Shown piece by piece: positions 62,182 to 64,000 of a DNA stretch of 64,000 nt. Position numbers and translations under genes: made by a program. How positions within the stretch are numbered: the first letter of the stretch is position 1; every line of letters starts with the position of its first letter. Below the pieces are notes generated by a model, which saw nothing but the letters and a program-made list of their open reading frames with translations, did no database searches and was not told where the DNA came from. This DNA is from an uncultured Roseibium sp. (GTDB lineage Bacteria; Pseudomonadota; Alphaproteobacteria; Rhizobiales; Stappiaceae). Location of the stretch: NCBI RefSeq assembly GCF_963675985.1, contig NZ_OY780958.1:2294001-2358000 (forward strand). Direction: 5' to 3'.

Positions 62182-62289
62182 ACTTGAATAAGGGGATTTG
62201 CGTCCCATTTTCAGGCATCGGCATTTTTCGCCAGTAAAACCGGCGCGGTTTAACCGGTGTGATCGGAAGACAGGAAGGACCCTAACACC

Positions 62290-62847
62290 ATGAGCGTTCG
62301 CAGCCTCTGCCTGGCGATCCTCAGTTTCGGCGATGCGACCGGCTATGAAATCCGCAAGGAAGCCACGGAAGGCCGGTTCTGCTATTTCGACGATGCCAGT
62401 TTCGGGTCCATCTATCCGGCCCTGGCAAAGCTGACCAGCGACGGCCTGGTGACCGTGCAGGAGGAAGCCCAGCCCGGCAAACCCGCTCGCAAGATCTATT
62501 CGATCACCGATGCCGGCCGCGAGGAATTCATCACCACCTTATGCGAACCGCAGGCCGCGGACACGTTCAAGTCCCCATTCCTGCTGGTAGCCCTTTATGC
62601 CGAACAGGTCGGGCCGGACGTTATCCACCGGGCAATCGAACGGCGCAAGGAACAGATCCGCGCCGAACTCAAGCATCTGACCGACCACGACGATGCCTGC
62701 CCGCATAAAGGGTCCGACTGGGCACAGTCCTATGGCATCGCGTGCATGAGCTTCACCCTCGGCTACCTCGAGACCCATGGCGACGAGCTGATCAGAATTG
62801 CGGAAGGCGAGACCACTGCCCCCTCCTCCCGGGCGGCCGCCGAATAG
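62290..62847 (+). CDS. PadR family transcriptional regulator
   Basis: A 185-residue PadR protein. The winged-helix domain (about 1-80) has CLAILSFGDATGYEIRKEAT and SFGSIYPALAKLTSDGLV, followed by a helical dimerisation domain (PF10400-like). Such repressors commonly control adjacent efflux pumps. GGAAGGACC precedes ATG 62290. The adaptor gene starts 22 bp after the stop, so padR and the pump are co-transcribed and autoregulation via the palindromes at 62155-62181 is likely. Confidence 0.9.
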   Translation: MSVRSLCLAILSFGDATGYEIRKEATEGRFCYFDDASFGSIYPALAKLTSDGLVTVQEEAQPGKPARKIYSITDAGREEFITTLCEPQAADTFKSPFLLVALYAEQVGPDVIHRAIERRKEQIRAELKHLTDHDDACPHKGSDWAQSYGIACMSFTLGYLETHGDELIRIAEGETTAPSSRAAAE

Positions 62848-62869
62848 ACATCGATTTTGGAGCATTCTT

Positions 62870-63973
62870 ATGCGATTGAAATTTTCATATGTGCTCGCCG
62901 TCGGGCTTGCTGCCGGAATTGGCTTGTGGATGTATTCCGGCACCTACGTCGTCGGCGGACGCGGAGACAGCGCAGATGCCACACCGCCGCCCTCCGAACG
63001 GCAGGAAAAGTCCGGAGATTCCTTGTTCCGTGTGCAGGTTTCCACGCTGAGCGCCAAGGAACGCCAGCCGGTCCTGGAAATCCGCGGACGGACGGAAGCC
63101 GAAGCCAAGGTGGAGGTCCGCGCCGAGACCGCCGCGCGCGTCGTCGAGCGCCCGGCCGTCGAAGGAAACAAGGTCTCCAAGGGCGATGTCCTGTGCGTTC
63201 TGGACAAGGGAACGCGGGAAGCCAATGTGCTTGAAGCCAAGGCAACCCTCGCCCAGGCAAAGCTTGACCATTCGGCGGCCACTCAGCTCAAATCCAAGGG
63301 CTTCACGGCGGAAACCCGGGTCGCAGCCCTGCAGGCCGCACTCGACGCCGCTCAGGCCCGTGTGGAAGAAGCGGACCTGGAGCTCGACCGTACGGTCATT
63401 CATGCGCCGATCGGCGGCATCATCCAGAGCCCGATGGCGAATATCGGTGCCCGCCTCAATGTCGGCGATGTCTGCGCCACCGTCGTCGAAACCGATCCCA
63501 TGATTGCCATTGGTCAGGTCTCGGAAACGGATATCGGCCTGATCTCGAAGGGTATGGACGCGGAAGTCCGGCTGATCTCCGGTCAAACGATGTCCGGGAC
63601 CGTGCGCTACATCTCGCCTGCGGCCGATCCGGAAACACGGACCTTCCGGATCGAGGTGGAACTTCCGAACAAGGAAGGCATCGCCCGTGACGGGACCACG
63701 GCGCTGACCCGGCTCAAACTGCCGACCCAAAGAGCCCACAAGATCTCGCCTGCAATCCTGACATTGAACGATGACGGCGAGCTCGGCCTGCGTGGCGTGA
63801 ACGACGATCAGATCACCGTCTTCTACCCCGTCAAGGTTCTGGGTGGCGGCGACGACGGCATCTGGGTCGGCGGGCTTCCGGATACCGTCCGCATCATCAC
63901 CGTCGGCCAGGACTACGTGACCGATGGCCAGAAGGTGGAACCTGTCCTCAAAACGGCCGAGGTCACCCAATGA
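62870..63973 (+). CDS. RND efflux periplasmic adaptor (membrane fusion protein)
   Basis: A 367-residue HlyD/AcrA-like protein. A signal-anchor (MRLKFSYVLAVGLAAGIGLW) leads to split lipoyl halves (VEVRAETAARVVERPAVEG; TVIHAPIGGIIQSP), a short alpha-hairpin (about 95-150) and beta-barrel/membrane-proximal domains. It joins the inner-membrane pump to an outer-membrane channel. The start ATG 62870 has GGAG about 8 nt upstream. Its stop overlaps the next gene start (ATGA at 63970). Confidence 0.92.
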   Translation: MRLKFSYVLAVGLAAGIGLWMYSGTYVVGGRGDSADATPPPSERQEKSGDSLFRVQVSTLSAKERQPVLEIRGRTEAEAKVEVRAETAARVVERPAVEGNKVSKGDVLCVLDKGTREANVLEAKATLAQAKLDHSAATQLKSKGFTAETRVAALQAALDAAQARVEEADLELDRTVIHAPIGGIIQSPMANIGARLNVGDVCATVVETDPMIAIGQVSETDIGLISKGMDAEVRLISGQTMSGTVRYISPAADPETRTFRIEVELPNKEGIARDGTTALTRLKLPTQRAHKISPAILTLNDDGELGLRGVNDDQITVFYPVKVLGGGDDGIWVGGLPDTVRIITVGQDYVTDGQKVEPVLKTAEVTQ

Positions 63974-64000
63974 TCGATGCCCTTGAAGCCATCCTGAGGC
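63970..64000 (+). CDS. Start of the next gene, probably RND pump permease (3' truncated)
   Basis: ATG 63970 overlaps the adaptor stop by 4 bp and opens MIDALEAILR before the window ends. The adaptor-permease order and coupling imply an AcrB-type RND transporter, but only ten codons are visible. Confidence 0.55.
   Translation, partial: MIDALEAILR

Noticed and set aside
62008..62208. N-terminal extension of the two-helix membrane protein up to 62208
   Set aside because: It would translate through the tandem palindromes; ATG 62007 with AGAGG upstream gives a cleaner start.
1..64000. CRISPR arrays, tRNA/rRNA genes, prophage, insertion sequences, toxin-antitoxin or defence islands
   Set aside because: No direct-repeat arrays, cloverleaf-like segments, transposase, integrase or recognised defence genes were seen. 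The content is mostly core metabolism and envelope genes.

Overview
The window is high-GC DNA carrying mostly single-copy housekeeping genes in orders typical of Alphaproteobacteria. These include lptF-lptG-lptD-surA-pdxA-rsmA, fabD-fabG-acpP-fabF-mltG-yicC-gmk, rpsF-rpsR-rplI followed by dnaB-alr-radA-cvpA-purF, and znuC-znuB-zur. With the protocatechuate genes, a TRAP transporter and a BCCT carrier, this suggests a heterotrophic, probably marine or host-associated Hyphomicrobiales (Stappiaceae/Roseibium-like) chromosome. The genus is an inference from gene order and content; no rRNA gene is present to test it.

Layout. 1-4 kb: 3' end of an autotransporter, a cytoplasmic molybdopterin oxidoreductase and ndk. 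4.2-11.3 kb: DinB-like protein, DUF4344 metallopeptidase-like protein, ABC-F ATPase, HAD hydrolase, crotonase, rhodanese, methyltransferase, holC and a 39-residue membrane peptide. 11.3-20.8 kb: pepA divergent from the LPS-export and outer-membrane biogenesis operon ending in pdxA-rsmA. 20.9-28.1 kb: a NADAR protein, then the fatty-acid synthesis, mltG, yicC and gmk block on the minus strand. 28.1-37.5 kb: ribosomal proteins S6, S18 and L9, dnaB, alr, radA, cvpA, purF and an SDR protein. 37.5-42.2 kb: a palindromic intergenic repeat, an inositol-phosphatase family gene, der, a frameshifted bamB and a YfgM-like gene. 42.4-47.1 kb: NnrU-like, PilZ and GT87 genes, then zinc uptake with its regulator Zur. 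47.3-52.0 kb: a BCCT carrier with a translationally coupled 30-residue membrane peptide, and a TRAP transporter. 52.2-60.3 kb: beta-ketoadipate pathway genes (pcaQ, pcaI, pcaJ, pcaF), a Coa1-like protein, pobA and a PobR-like AraC regulator. 60.3-64 kb: PuuE-type allantoinase, two small membrane proteins, a PadR regulator and the start of an RND efflux operon.

How the genes work together. LptF/LptG/LptD, SurA and BamB serve outer-membrane assembly. FabD/FabG/AcpP/FabF supply fatty acids. PobA turns 4-hydroxybenzoate into protocatechuate, and PcaI/J/F finish the beta-ketoadipate route to succinyl-CoA and acetyl-CoA; the ring-cleavage genes pcaHGBDC are not in the window. ZnuC/ZnuB and Zur sit behind a near-perfect Zur-box palindrome.

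No CRISPR array, prophage, insertion sequence, tRNA or rRNA was recognised. I found no clear-cut new defence or mobile system. The most unusual signals are the BCCT/small-peptide pair, the bamB frameshift, an SDR protein lacking its catalytic Ser and Tyr, a nested palindromic repeat with compensatory stems, a probable S6:S18 leader hairpin, a hairpin terminator inside the TRAP operon, and tandem TA-rich palindromes in front of the PadR/RND operon.
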